Shown one piece after another: positions 11,421 to 21,739 of a DNA stretch of 64,000 nucleotides; positions within the stretch are counted from its first letter, which is position 1, and the number at the start of each line of letters is the position of its first letter. Under the pieces are notes generated by a model. The model saw only the letters and a program-made list of their open reading frames with translations. It had not been told where the DNA came from and did not search any database. This DNA comes from Ctenosaura bakeri (lineage: Eukaryota > Chordata > Lepidosauria > Squamata > Iguanidae): positions 744,001 to 808,000 of the forward strand of contig CAOLHI010000251.1 of the NCBI GenBank assembly GCA_948474755.1, read 5' to 3'. The position numbers were made by a program, and so were the translations under genes.

Positions 11421-11652
11421 AGATAGCATGTATAGTGGTTTGAGCATTGGATTACAACTCTGGAGACAAAGCTTCAAATTCTCACTCAGCCATGGAAACC
11501 CATTGGGTGACCTTGGGCAAGTCACACTCTTTCAGCCTGAGGTGAATGCAAAGACAACCTCCCATGAACAAATCTTGCCAAAAGAACCCCATGATAGGCT
11601 TGCTAGAGAGTTGCTATAAGTCAGAAATGACTTGAAGACACACAACAACAAC
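11421..11652 (+). mobile_element. Sauria-type tRNA-derived SINE
   Basis: Full-length-looking SINE on the plus strand. It has a tRNA-like head (TAGTGGTTTGAGCATTGG), a conserved body (CATTGGGTGACCTTGGGCAA, then GTCACACTCTTTCAGCCTGA), and a BovB-type tail (AAATGACTTGAAGACACACA followed by CAACAAC). RNA polymerase III transcripts of such SINEs are copied by BovB proteins because the tails match. Confidence 0.82.
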
Positions 11653-11851
11653 TATAAGTATCAGAGACATGGGGGCCACATTGGCCCTCAGGACACCACA
11701 GAAGGCTGCATCTTCTACCATATCATTTGCAGAAAAACTATGCCATGCACAGGGACATTCCTCCCAGAAGAGGCCTTTTTTTTACAACAGGAAATGACTC
11801 AGGGTCAGAAATCACTTCCTGTAAAAAAAAAACAACCTTGTTTCTATGCCT

Positions 11852-12040
11852 AATTTATGAGCCCCTTAGACCTATAAGATCATCTAGAGAAGCCCTTCTC
11901 TCTGTCCCACCATCTTCCCAGGCTTGTTTGGTGGGAACATAGGAGAAGGCCTTCTCAGTGGCTGTTCCCAGACTGTGGAACTCCTTCCCAGGGGAGGCCA
12001 GGATGGCTTTCTCATTGCTCTTCCACATCAGTAAGTCAAA
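11852..12040 (+). mobile_element. L2 LINE fragment (end of ORF2)
   Basis: Translates to L2-type C-terminal text with one frameshift (LRPIRSSREALLSVPPSSQA, then RAFSVAVPRLWNSFPGEA). The same block recurs in the L2 copies at 40889-41870 and 46010-46500. Confidence 0.75.
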
Positions 12041-13340
12041 ACATTCTTACGCCACAAAACTGAAAATCCACAAGAAAGTGATACTTCTACTGGGCCAACC
12101 AGAATGTACAAAATGCAAAACTTCACTGGCTTCTTCATTGGGCGAAGATCTTAAAAATCATACAGCTATCAGACTTTGGGAAACTGATTGTGGTGGACTT
12201 TTAATGGTGTGCAGTGCTATTTTTAAGGTTTGCATATAGTCTTTTAATGAATGAGGCTGAGGGAGCAAAAATATGGCAAAACTGTTCCATACAAAGCTTA
12301 GGGGGCAATTTTTGATCATTGGGGGGCCAGGGGACCTACATGCAACCCATGGGCCACACTTTGTCCCCTTTCATCACAAAGACTTAGGCAGCAAGACCAG
12401 GACTGTTTGCTCCAGTCTGTTGGAATCCTTTGGAAATTATCTTCTCCAGGTGACTTTGCTTGAAGATGTTAGACTGCCTCTACAGCTGAGCTTTTTTTTT
12501 TGCCATGGATGAACTGGTACTTGAATGTTTTCCCCAAGGCCTTTTGACCAGAGTCCTTCTTAAGAATCTATGCTGTGGATGTGAGCCATTTTATAAGTCC
12601 CTGCTTGCTGGTAGCTTCAGGTTGTGCTGTTTTATCCCTTTTAGTTATATAAGACTGCTGAGGTTGCTGTTCTATTGCTTTTACTTCCGCAGAGGTAAGC
12701 CACTTTCACAAATATCCAGTTGAAACATTGGCAAATAATGGAGGTGGGCCCCTTGTTGGGTAAATATATCACTTGGCAGGGCTAGCATTTGGTGGGACAG
12801 ATGCTATCTTTTGCCCCAACAACCACTGACCTTATTTCAACTTCTGGAGAAAAACTGATTGCCGGGGTGGTGGTGGAGGAGGGAATCCATAATAGTTTTT
12901 ACTACCTTAGCAGATGTTTCTTTTAAATGTTTCAGCAATGGAGTTGATTTTAACAATCATGTAATGGCAAGCATAGTTTCCTTCAATGTTGATTCTGAAG
13001 GTTGCTTTTCCATTGAAGACAGAAGCTGATGACTGCCAAGTAAAGACACTGGGTAGGCGTAGGTGGAAGAGGAAATGATAGTCTAACTCTCTCAAGGTCT
13101 GGCTTTGCTAGTCACACCATTGTGCAATGCCTCTTTCAGGAGAAATGGAACTAGGTGAAAGTCAAAGACAACATTCTCATCACACAAACATACCCCATGG
13201 CTCGTCTGGTATGCATAGGATTTTCTCTCCAGTCCACATGGAGCAGGTCACCGGGAGTGTTTTCTGCTTGATAAAAATCAAGAATAAATCTAACATTCCA
13301 GATACACTCATACAGAAAGTCTATAAACGACTACTCAGAT
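12041..13340. other. non-coding interval without recognised gene
   Basis: No host exon could be supported. A minus-strand ORF at 12907-13095 has some protein-like character but no recognised family and no splice context. Confidence 0.4.
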
Positions 13341-13359
13341 GTAAGCACCACTGAGTGCC

Positions 13360-13505
13360 CTAGTCCCCACTCAGCCGTGAAGCTCACTTTGGTCTGCCTT
13401 CACTGACTGTCAGCCTAACCTTCCTCAAAGAGTTGTGGTGAGGATAAAATGGAGAGGAGGGGTAGAAGAGTATGGTATAAATTGACTAGAATTCCTTGGA
13501 GAAAA
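13360..13505 (+). repeat. SINE-like fragment (MIR/CORE-like body and tail)
   Basis: Carries CTCAGCCGTGAAGCTCAC, then CAGCCTAACCTTCCTCAAAG, AGTTGTGGTGAGGATAAAAT and GGTATAAATT. These are landmarks of an older reptile tRNA-type SINE distinct from the Sauria type. The head is missing or degraded. Confidence 0.5.
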
Positions 13506-14848
13506 AGCAGGAGGGCTGTAAATATGACAACAGTAGCAGCAGCAGGAAGAGGAAGAACTAAGAATATACTTGGTTTACGTCATTACTGTTAGCACTACCA
13601 GTGGTGGTAACCATCTAGCTCATGCTGCCACTACAAAAGGACATTGTGGCCTACAGAATTTATTTTGTAATTCCACCCTATCCCTATGTCTCTCCCAACC
13701 CCACCTTCATTTATAGGAGCTCAAGTTTCTTGGATTCTGAAAGCGATGAGTTGGCAACGGTGCAGCCATGTCAAGGGTTGATGTGCCCTCTCCATGTGTG
13801 AGGCTTCTCAGATATGTGAAGACCCATGCCCACACCTCCTTTAAGAGTTCTTCCTTTGAAAAATGATGCCACCTCCAGGCATCTATACTGACTGGGTGAA
13901 AATGAGAGATGTCTCTTGTCCCTTTAAATGGCTATGCAGAAGAGGGAGTTTCAGCAGATGTTGCTTCTAACCTGGTTGTCTTACAAGGAACACCGGTTGA
14001 AATTCCTGCTTCTACACAGCCATTAAAGGGACAGTAGGCATCTCCAGCTTAGCAACCCTAAGTAGCTCTACTAAGTCACATCTTAACCTCAAAGTGTCTT
14101 TTATCAAAATGGCTAGAAGTTTACTATGGCTTAAAATGGAAGCCTTCACGAGCTTAGAAAGAATGATTTCTACAGTCTGTCTTTGCAAGCTTGGGATCAT
14201 CATAATATGTAATGGCTCAATTTGCCCTAGTTTGTTGGCAGCCTTTCATTGGGCAATACTGTTCCTCAATGAAATTCAGTTAACCACAGAGTATCAGCCT
14301 CTCTGTGCAACTGTTCATAGTCAAGTCTCCCTAATTTTAAGGATCTCTCACCAATGGTCTGATTCTTCACAGCTCAGGTGAAGCAGTACAATAGCTCCAC
14401 CTTCTGTTAACATCTAAACAAATTACAATAAGGATCCTTCAAGTTTTCCATCCACTCAGGAATTATATGTGCAGCAGAGTGCGATGGGAAATATTTCATA
14501 GATTGAGACTATGCCACTGCAGGTGGGTGAAGTTACATTGTTTTGGATGTTCCACTGCGTGAAATCAGACTCTGAAAGTAGAAAACCTTCATATAGGCAG
14601 GTAGACTGGATCTACCTCCACACAGACCTTTGGAGTGGAATTGCCATATGTTTTTCATGCAGACTGAATGTAGGAAGGGTTCATCCACATGGCATCATTA
14701 GTCATTTGGAATCCTCCCATTTTCTGTTGCTTCTTCCTCCCCTGTCCCTTAATGCCAGAAGTCTATCTTTTCCACAGGTACAGAATGAATACACTGAATG
14801 CCAAAGTCAGGATCATCAGTCCCATAGCACATCTGATTTGTATTTATG
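13506..14848. other. non-coding interval without recognised feature
   Basis: Mixed-composition sequence. Short ORFs exist on both strands but none has a recognisable domain, splice-flanked exon or repeat-family signature. Confidence 0.4.
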
Positions 14849-15115
14849 ATTGTGAAGTTGGATGGTGAAGAAAGCTGTCAAGAAGAAGATTGTCTCATTT
14901 GAAATGTGGTGCTGGCGGAGGGTTCTGTAGGTACAATGGACTGTTTAAAGGAAAAATCAATGAGTCAGAGGGCGAATTAAGCCTGAACTCTTAACTAGAA
15001 GCCAAAATGATAAAACTTGGGCTATTGCACTTTGGATGTGACTTGTTGGATTGTTTTGTACCGTGGGAGGCAGTAGGAAAAGAGGAAGGGCATTATTACA
15101 TATGGATTGATTCAG
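14849..15115 (+). mobile_element. RTE/BovB LINE 3' end fragment
   Basis: Contains GAAGTTGGATGGTGAAGAAAG, a block on GTTCTGTAGGTACAATGG and TATTGCACTTTGGATGTGAC. The same ordered landmarks occur at 45520-45760 in the longer BovB copy. It is degraded and non-coding. Confidence 0.65.
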
Positions 15116-15344
15116 TCAAGGAAGTTAGAATTCTGTGTTTGGAAGAGCTGAATGGGGATGTTGATGACTGAGTACTTTTGATATTTCACATTCATAGGGT
15201 TACCAAACATCAGAGCTGACTTGAAAGCCAATAACAACAACCCTGCTGCCCCCGGAGTTCCTGACTGAATAATTTTTTTCCATAAAATTCCTATCAGTCT
15301 TTCTTTTTTCCCCTTGATTTTGCCTCTCTCCTCACTTAGCAAGA

Positions 15345-15374
15345 AGCGAAGAAGAAGAAGGAGGAGGAGGAGGA
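15345..15374 (+). repeat. (GAA/GGA)n microsatellite
   Basis: Short purine-rich run of GAAGAAG and GGAGGAGGA units. Confidence 0.85.
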
Positions 15375-15603
15375 GCCCCAGAATGCCAACAGTTTCAATA
15401 AAAGCTTAACAGCATCTCCCTAGAGGCTGTGAGGCACTATTAGCCACTTGGTAACAATATCAACCCCCAGACACTTTGGTGGATGCAGGGATGAAAACTG
15501 GGGGAGGGCTACAAACCTCCAGCATCTTTTCTGGGTCCAGTGCAGCCCCTTGGTTGTGTAGGCCTACTAATTTGCCCATTTTCTCCTCACCCCATTGAAC
15601 ATG

Positions 15604-16822
15604 GCCAGACTAATCTTATCTCTTTTTATGATAGAGTTACTTGCTTGATAGATGAAGGGAATGCTGTGGATGTAGCATATCTCGATTTCAGTAAGGCCTA
15701 TGCCAAAGTTCCCCATGACATTCTTGCAAAGAAGCTAGTAAAATGCGGGCTGGACAGGGCTACTGTTAGTTGGATTTGTAATTGGTTGACCAACCAAACC
15801 CAAAGGGTGATCACAAATGGCTGCTTTTCATCCTGGAGAGAAGTGACTAGCGGGGTGCCACAGGGTTCTGTCCTAGGCCCAGTACTGTTCAATATTTTTA
15901 TCAATGACTTGGATGAAGGAATAGAGGGCATGCTCATCAAATTTGCAGATGATACCAAATTGGGAGGGGTTGCTAATACGCCTGAGGACACAATCAAAAT
16001 TCAAAATGACCTGGATAGATTGGAGAGCTGGGCCAAGGCTAACAAAATGAAATTCAACAGAGAGAAGTGTAAGGTCCTACACTTAGGTAGAAAGAATGGA
16101 ATACAGAAATATAGGATGGGGGACACGTGGCTGGATAGCAGTACGTGTGAAAGGGATCTAGGAGTCTTCATAGACCACAAGCTGAACATGAGTCAGCAGT
16201 GTGAGGCGGCAGCCAAGAAAGCCAGTGCAATTCTCGGCTGCATCAATAGGAGTATGGTGTCTAGATCGAGGGAGGTACTGGTACCACTCTACTCTGCTTT
16301 GGTTAGACCCCATCTTGAATACTGTGTCCAGTTCTGGGCACCCCAATTCAAGAAGGATATTGACAAGCTGGAGCAAGTCCAGAGGAGGGCGACCAAAATG
16401 GTGAGAGGCTGGAAGCCATGCCCTATGAGGATAGACTTTGAGAGCTGGGTATGTTTAGTCTGCAGAAGAGAAGGTTAAGAGGGGACATGATAGCCATGTT
16501 TCAATATTTGAAGGGATGCCATGTAGAGGAAGGAGAGGGCTTGTTTTCTGCTGCTCCAGAGACCAGGACAAGGAGCAATGGATTCAAACTGCAGGAAAGG
16601 AGATTCCACCTGAACCTCAGGAAGAACTTCCTGACAGTCAGGGCTGTCCGGCAGTGGAATCTGCTGCCTCGGAGTGTAGTGGAGTCTCCTTCCTTGGAGG
16701 TTTTTAAGCAGAGGCTGGATGGCCATCTGTCGGGAGTGCTTTGAGGGTGTTCCTGCATGGCAGGGGGTTGGACTGGATGGCCCCTGTGGTCTCTTCCAAC
16801 TCTACATTTCTATGATTCTATG
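15604..16822 (+). pseudogene. CR1 LINE, 5'-truncated, with most of the reverse transcriptase
   Basis: A nearly continuous reading frame starts in the RT fingers ([20 protein letters not shown]). It contains [20 protein letters not shown] and the catalytic FADDTKL motif, then the thumb region ([20 protein letters not shown]). Around 16400-16450 the frame is broken by small indels. It resumes at 16451 ([20 protein letters not shown]) and stops at 16744. The end TTCTATGATTCTATGG is the CR1 3' signature. The 5' end, including ORF1 and the endonuclease, is absent. CR1 elements move by target-primed reverse transcription. The high coding integrity suggests a fairly young insertion. Confidence 0.93.
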
Positions 16823-16999
16823 GCATTTCTAGTCCCCAACTGTACACACTTTAGTATATCCAGCAGTGTGGGTTGATGAAAATACATATGCTTGCTTTTG
16901 TATAGCTGCTTAAGAAATTGACTTTGTGCCTTGTAAAATTTATTTGAATACAGTAGACAGAGAGTGAAGAGAGTGAGACTGACTTTATATCAGGAAGAT

Positions 17000-17145
17000 G
17001 GGTTTGAACATCATGTTGAAGGAGTCAAAGATCGAGACCCATGGAGTGGAAATTCAAAGTTTATTGAGCCGGCTGGGTCTTGGTGGAATCGTTTCCAAAA
17101 GACCGAGTCCCCCCCTTGAGCATTGTTTAACAATTTATACAGTCT
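17000..17145 (-). repeat. possible LTR fragment (promoter plus poly(A) region)
   Basis: On the minus strand, TATAAATTG-like sequence near 17130 is followed about 70 bp later by CTCAATAAACTTTGAATTTC and then a TC-rich stretch. That spacing is what an R region of a retroviral-type LTR looks like. No matching ends or target duplication could be fixed, so this is tentative. Confidence 0.3.
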
Positions 17146-17775
17146 TTGGTACAGTGTCCTTATTGTTCGTACATGGCACCAGATTAAGCTATATTACTAC
17201 CATAGACCATTTTGTGACTGCGCATTCTTGATGTTGCAAGTGGAATTCTACATTACTTTGTTTCTTTTTCCCTTTTCCTCCTCATTCAATCAGATCCACT
17301 CTGCTAAAAGAAACACAGAAGGGAATTTTATTTACTGCTGAACTATGAAGGATATAGCTGTTGTCCATGGCAATGATGTTGTATTATTGCTGTGATTCAG
17401 TACAATTTCTTTCCTTGATACATTGATTTGTGCATCAGGCTTATGGAAGACAATTTCAAGCTGCACAAATTGTCTTTCTCCAAGCTTGCCAGTCCCTTGA
17501 ATCCCCGAAGTGAGAGTGAGATGGAGAGAGAATATATCATCAGAGGCAGTCTTATCATCATGAAGCGAGGTGTTAACGCTACGCAGAATCTCCCAAATCT
17601 CCCCACATCTCCCCACATCCAGTCTTTACTTAGGTATCCTTTTTGTGAATGGAACAGAAGGAAGGGATGAGAAGACAAAATGTCCCATCCCCACTTCCAG
17701 CCAGGGCATCCTTGGAGTGGAGTATCTGTATGTGTGTGCTTTTTTCTTTATCAAAGGCTGCCAGTGTGCACAATG

Positions 17776-17797
17776 TTGTGTGTGTGTGTGTGTGTGT
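17776..17797 (+). repeat. (TG)n microsatellite
   Basis: Uninterrupted TG dinucleotide run of about 11 units. Confidence 0.9.
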
Positions 17798-17964
17798 TGT
17801 TACACAGCTGTGTGTACCTAAAGGAAAAGGATGTGTGAATCAAGATGCCAAATCTTTATATTCCTTATACATAAGATAAGCTGCAAAGGTCCATTTCCCA
17901 GTCCAGTGCTCTGTTGTCAACAGTGCTCACTTGGATGTTCACAAAGAAACCAGAAAGATTGGGA

Positions 17965-18028
17965 GGGCCAGTGTAGTGTGTTGGATGGGGTGCTGGAGGG
18001 TGACTCAGGTGATCCAGGGTCAAGTCTA
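17965..18028 (+). mobile_element. SINE head fragment
   Basis: GGGCCAGTGTAGTGTGTTGG followed by GTGCTGGAGGGTGACTCAGG and a CCAGGGTCAAGTC box-B-like motif matches the tRNA-like head of the Sauria-type SINEs in this window. The tail is missing. Confidence 0.5.
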
Positions 18029-18029
18029 G

Positions 18030-18740
18030 GAGATCTTTGGATGGAAGGGTCCTCCCAGTTCCTAGAGGAAAGAGAGACATATGGCAGGCAATTATCTGCT
18101 ATGGGGAACAGCAGCAGTGATGTGCAGGCCTGATATGATGCCTTGAGAGAAGTGCTGTCTCCCTGGGGTGAAGATTCACGAGGTAACAGCGAGGCTGACA
18201 AGACTCATGAAGGACACTGGTTACTCCCCTTTCCTCCCTGTGGAAACAAATGATACTGAAGGTTAAAGCCTTCAACACATTGTGCGGGGCTATGAGGAAA
18301 TGGGTAAGACGCTGAAGGGCCTTGGAGCACAGGTTGTTCCTCTCTTCCTATTTGAAGGACTTGGCCTAAGAAGAGACATAAGAATTCCAGAAGTGAACAG
18401 CTGGCTCTTCAGATGGCGTTGTCAGAAAGGATTTGGCTTCTTGGACCATGGGATGCATTTTCATGAAGACAGACTTCTAGCAAGAAGTAGATTGCATCTC
18501 CAAAAAATTTATTTGGAAGGATTCCTGCAAACATAATCAGGGTGTGGGGGGGGCACATTAAACTGAGTTGTGAAGGGGAAGGGTAAAGTACTCCAGAAGA
18601 CAGGGAGTCACCTAGTAGTAGGGACAATAACTTCTATGAGAGAGGGATAATTGAGTCAATAGTACAAGATACCACCAATAGGAGGGAAAATAAAACAATA
18701 ACAAAGCAGGATTAAGTGGGCAGACTCTTCTTGAACTGCA
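18030..18740 (+). pseudogene. CR1 LINE ORF1 remnant with SGNH-esterase-like region
   Basis: Frame-broken coding text reads approximately NDTEG near 18245, then YEEMGKTLKGLGAQVV (18285-18335), GLRRDIRIPEVNSWL, GFGFLDHGMHFHEDRLLA and RLHL near 18490. CR1 ORF1 proteins are known to carry a GDSL/SGNH esterase-like domain. The VxxNDT block and the later D-x-LHL block match its usual spacing. The copy has several frameshifts and no downstream RT, so it is a separate broken insertion from the one at 15604-16822. Confidence 0.65.
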
Positions 18741-19088
18741 CCGACTGAAATCTTCACTGTCTAAAAATATCCCTGTGCACTTGAAGCAGGCATGTCACAG
18801 CTGCCTTCTGCACAGAAAATATTTCCAAGTCTGTCCACTGGTTTTCTGTGAGCTGGGATGCATGTTCTTGTGGAGTGTTTAAATAGTTAAGTCAAAACTA
18901 TAGTCTGAAAGAGTCACAATTAATTGGTAGATGTGGAAGATGGCTACTAATTCATATAACTTTAAAAAGGGAATAGATATATTTATGGGAAGCTGGGATA
19001 GCTAACTAAAACCTTCTTGTTTATATCTCTATCTCTATCTCTCTATCTTTGAATAGCATTTCCCTAGGTGCAAAGAACAGAGAACAGC

Positions 19089-19109
19089 ATCCATCCATCC
19101 ATTTTCTTT

Positions 19110-19165
<56 letters not shown>

Positions 19166-19168
19166 TCA
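19089..19168 (+). repeat. (CATC)n then (TTTC)n microsatellite
   Basis: A few CATC units lead directly into about 16 TTTC units. Likely highly polymorphic. Confidence 0.92.
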
Positions 19169-19519
19169 ACAAAACTTTCAGGCTGGTTGCTTAATGTAGA
19201 AATCTAATATTTTGTGTTAAAAAGTTGCTTGTTTATGTTTAGTTATTGCACAGTTCACACAGCTTTAAATTCTGAAATTTGTAATTAATCGAGGAAGTTA
19301 AGCCATAACCAGGGGGCACTTGGATCCAGTCTTAAGTCTGGTTTGCATTAAGGAATGGACTCAGAAAGAATTACTATTAGTATTAGTACTGGGGCAGAGA
19401 CTTAAATATGCTGAAAATCACCACTCACCTGTCCTCCAATTTCTTCATGCTGCCAGAGAATTCAAACTGCTCAGGCTCATAGCTTTTGTTTTTCTTTTTA
19501 AGCACAAATTTTAGGCACA

Positions 19520-19750
19520 CAGCCTAAATACTCTAAAAGCAACAGATCTTGTCTGATCTTGGAAGCTAGGCAGGGTCAGGCCTGATTAGTCCTTGCATGG
19601 GAGACTGCCAATGAATACCAGGTGCTGAAGGCTATGTTTCAGAGGAAGAAACTTGCAAAATTGCCTCTGAGTATTCCCTGCCTAAGAAAACCCTATGAAA
19701 CTCATGGTGTCATAAGTTGACAGGCAACTTGAAGGCACAGACACAGAGCC
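19520..19750 (+). mobile_element. 5S-rRNA-derived SINE
   Basis: The head, about 19520-19630, is clearly 5S rRNA: GATCTTGTCTGATCTTGGAA, then GCTAGGCAGGGTCAGGCCTG, ATTAGTCCTTGCATGGGAGA and a final ATACCAGGTGCTGAAGGCT. These cover the internal A-box, intermediate element and C-box of the 5S promoter. The body and tail that follow (CCTGCCTAAGAAAACCCTAT, then TGACAGGCAACTTGAAGGCA) resemble the Sauria SINE/BovB tail. The element is therefore a SINE with a 5S promoter and a BovB-compatible 3' end, not a functional 5S gene. The first 30 bases are poorly conserved. Confidence 0.88.
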
Positions 19751-19905
19751 ATAGGCTCTCTTTCTCTCACCATTCTTACTTAAGCCTTGCCTCACGCCTT
19801 CCCAGCCAGCCTGCTTTCGCTAGCTGTATGCTAGAGCACTCAGCCCACACATGGTATTCTCCATCACATTCATTTTGCTAATTGGTCATGCTGTACACAG
19901 AGAAG

Positions 19906-20662
19906 CAGTGGAGCTTCAACAGCACCTAGAGCATGCATGAAAGTTGCACCCCTAGGTGCTGCTTCCCCCTCTGCCACTGCCCCAGGCTGATGATGACCCC
20001 AGCGAGGTGGCAACGGTGATCCAGGCCCAGGTAAAAGTGCTGCTTCTTCTGCCACCACCACCACCACTGCCTTGGGCCAAGGATGACCCTGGTGAGGGTG
20101 GTGGGCTAGGCCCAGGTGGAGGTGCTGCTTCTTCTGCCACCAGCGCCTCAGGCTGAGGATAACCCTGGCAAGAGTGGCAGTGGCAGTGGCAGTGGTGGAC
20201 CAGGCTCAGGTGGAGGTGCTGCTTCTCCTGCTGCCACTGCCACCACCCTGAGCCAAGAAGGATCCTGGCAAGGGCTGCAGCAGCGGTGGTTGGCTAGGCC
20301 CGGGTAGAGGTGCTGCTTCTCCCACCACAGTTGCCCCCTCCCTGGGCCGAGGACAACCCAGTAAAGGCAGCAGTGGCAGGCCTGGCCCTGGTAGAGGTGC
20401 TGCTTCTCCTGCCACCACTGCAGGCCGAGAATAACCCTGGGGAGGGTGGTGGTAGCAGTGATGCAGCTTCTCCAGCCACCACCGCTGCCCTGGGTCAAGG
20501 ATGACCCCAGCAAGGTTGGCAGCGACAGTGGAGACTGCTGCTGCTTTCAGGATGCGCTGCTGGGCCAGCTGTCCCAAGCAACGGGCTTGGGGGGGGCACA
20601 GCTTTTTTGGCATTGGCACCCAAGGCACATGCCCTACTTGCCTGACCCTAAATACGCCTCTG
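19906..20662. mobile_element. hAT-like MITE with expanded GC-rich minisatellite core
   Basis: 757-bp insertion flanked by a perfect 8-bp duplication, CAGAGAAG, at 19898-19905 and 20663-20670. The right end AAATACGCCTCTG is the reverse of the CAGAGGC terminus seen at 8956. The left end is CAGTGGAGC. The interior is an imperfect tandem repeat of roughly 70-100-bp units. Each has GGTGCTGCTTCT(C/T)CTGCCACCAC and GAGGATAACCCTGG-type text. Long Pro/Ala/Gly-rich ORFs on both strands (for example 20206-20703 minus) are artefacts of this composition. Confidence 0.8.
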
Positions 20663-20670
20663 CAGAGAAG

Positions 20671-21491
20671 TACACGGCTCTGTTGAGCCAAAGTTACTAA
20701 CAAAGGAAGCCAGGTTATATTATTTCATTGTAAAACACAAGCACCTTTCAGAATAGGAGGGTGAGGGTGGGGCAGGTTATAAATCCATGAGCTTTCCGAG
20801 CTCCATAGTCCCCATATATTGTGCTTCATACCTCCTCTGTGGTTACCACTGTTTTGTTTTGAAGTATGTATATAAACTTGTGATGCTCCAACAGTTATAT
20901 CCTCTAGCATTTTTAAATGATTTCCTGTAAACTTTATGTCAATGTAAGCCCAAGAGTGAGGAGCCTGTCAAATAATCACCCAATCCATCCAGTCAAGGGT
21001 GCCGTTTCTTATCTTTAAAGTCTCAAATGGCTTGAGAGCATCTATTCTCATGAGAGTTAGAGAGCTAGTGCAGTAAATTTCCTGAATCAATGAGATTTAT
21101 TTTAATTTTGATGTAACATATCACAATTGATCCAATGGGTCAATGGGTTACTAGCTGGAGCTAGTAAATGGATTTGGGCTATTCTTGATGATCTAAGTCA
21201 AAGTATTAATTGCATGCATCCCAAATAAAATGTTTTGAAATTATTCTTACTAATTCACCCTACTTTGGGAATGGTTTGAGCATTGGTGACATCAAACAAA
21301 GATGAGGATAGATGTAGAATCATCTTGTAGGTGATAGCTGAGCTTTTCTCTTCAACCATTCCTCCTTTGTGGTTGTTCCACTGCAAATCAGGAGACTGTG
21401 TATGCACAGGACTGCTGTGATATTATATATATTTTTATTTAGATTTTAATAAAATATTTTTAAGCTGAATGTTGTGCAAAGGGGAGGGTGT
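20671..21491. other. non-coding interval without recognised feature
   Basis: AT-rich sequence with no recognised exon or repeat family. Confidence 0.4.
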
Positions 21492-21736
21492 GACAGCTAG
21501 CATGGTGTAGTGCTTTAAGCACTGGACTAGGGCTCTAGAGACCAGGATTCAAAGCCCCACTCAGCCTTGGAACCCCACTGGGTTACTTTGAACAAGTCAC
21601 ACTGTCTCAGCCTCAGAGGGAGGCAAAGGCAAATCCCCTCTGAACAAATCTTTCTAAGAAAACACTGTGATAAGGTCACCTTGAGGTCACTGTAAGTTGG
21701 AAATGACTTGAAGGCACCCAACAACAACAACAACAA
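21492..21736 (+). mobile_element. Sauria-type tRNA-derived SINE
   Basis: Intact-looking copy with head AGCTAGCATGGTGTAGTGC, body GACCAGGATTCAAAGCCCCA and CCACTGGGTTACTTTGAACA, tail TAAGTTGGAAATGACTTGAA and a (CAA)n end. It has all the parts of the copy at 11421-11652 and is one of the better preserved ones here. Confidence 0.85.
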
Positions 21737-21739
21737 ACC

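Noticed and set aside
12907..13095. Minus-strand ORF with protein-like composition
   Set aside because: No family recognised, no start or splice context, and no neighbouring coding block.
19428..19500. Strong donor (GACAG|GTGAGT) on the minus strand, considered as an ITIH first exon
   Set aside because: The only upstream open ATG gives a few charged codons with no signal peptide, and the acceptor and context are missing.
19520..19630. Functional 5S rRNA gene
   Set aside because: The 5' 30 bases are degraded, there are internal mismatches, it continues into a SINE tail, and there is no T-run terminator directly after the 5S part.
20148..20703. Overlapping long ORFs on both strands (up to 165 codons)
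   Set aside because: All are translations of the repetitive core of the hAT-like element at 19906-20662.
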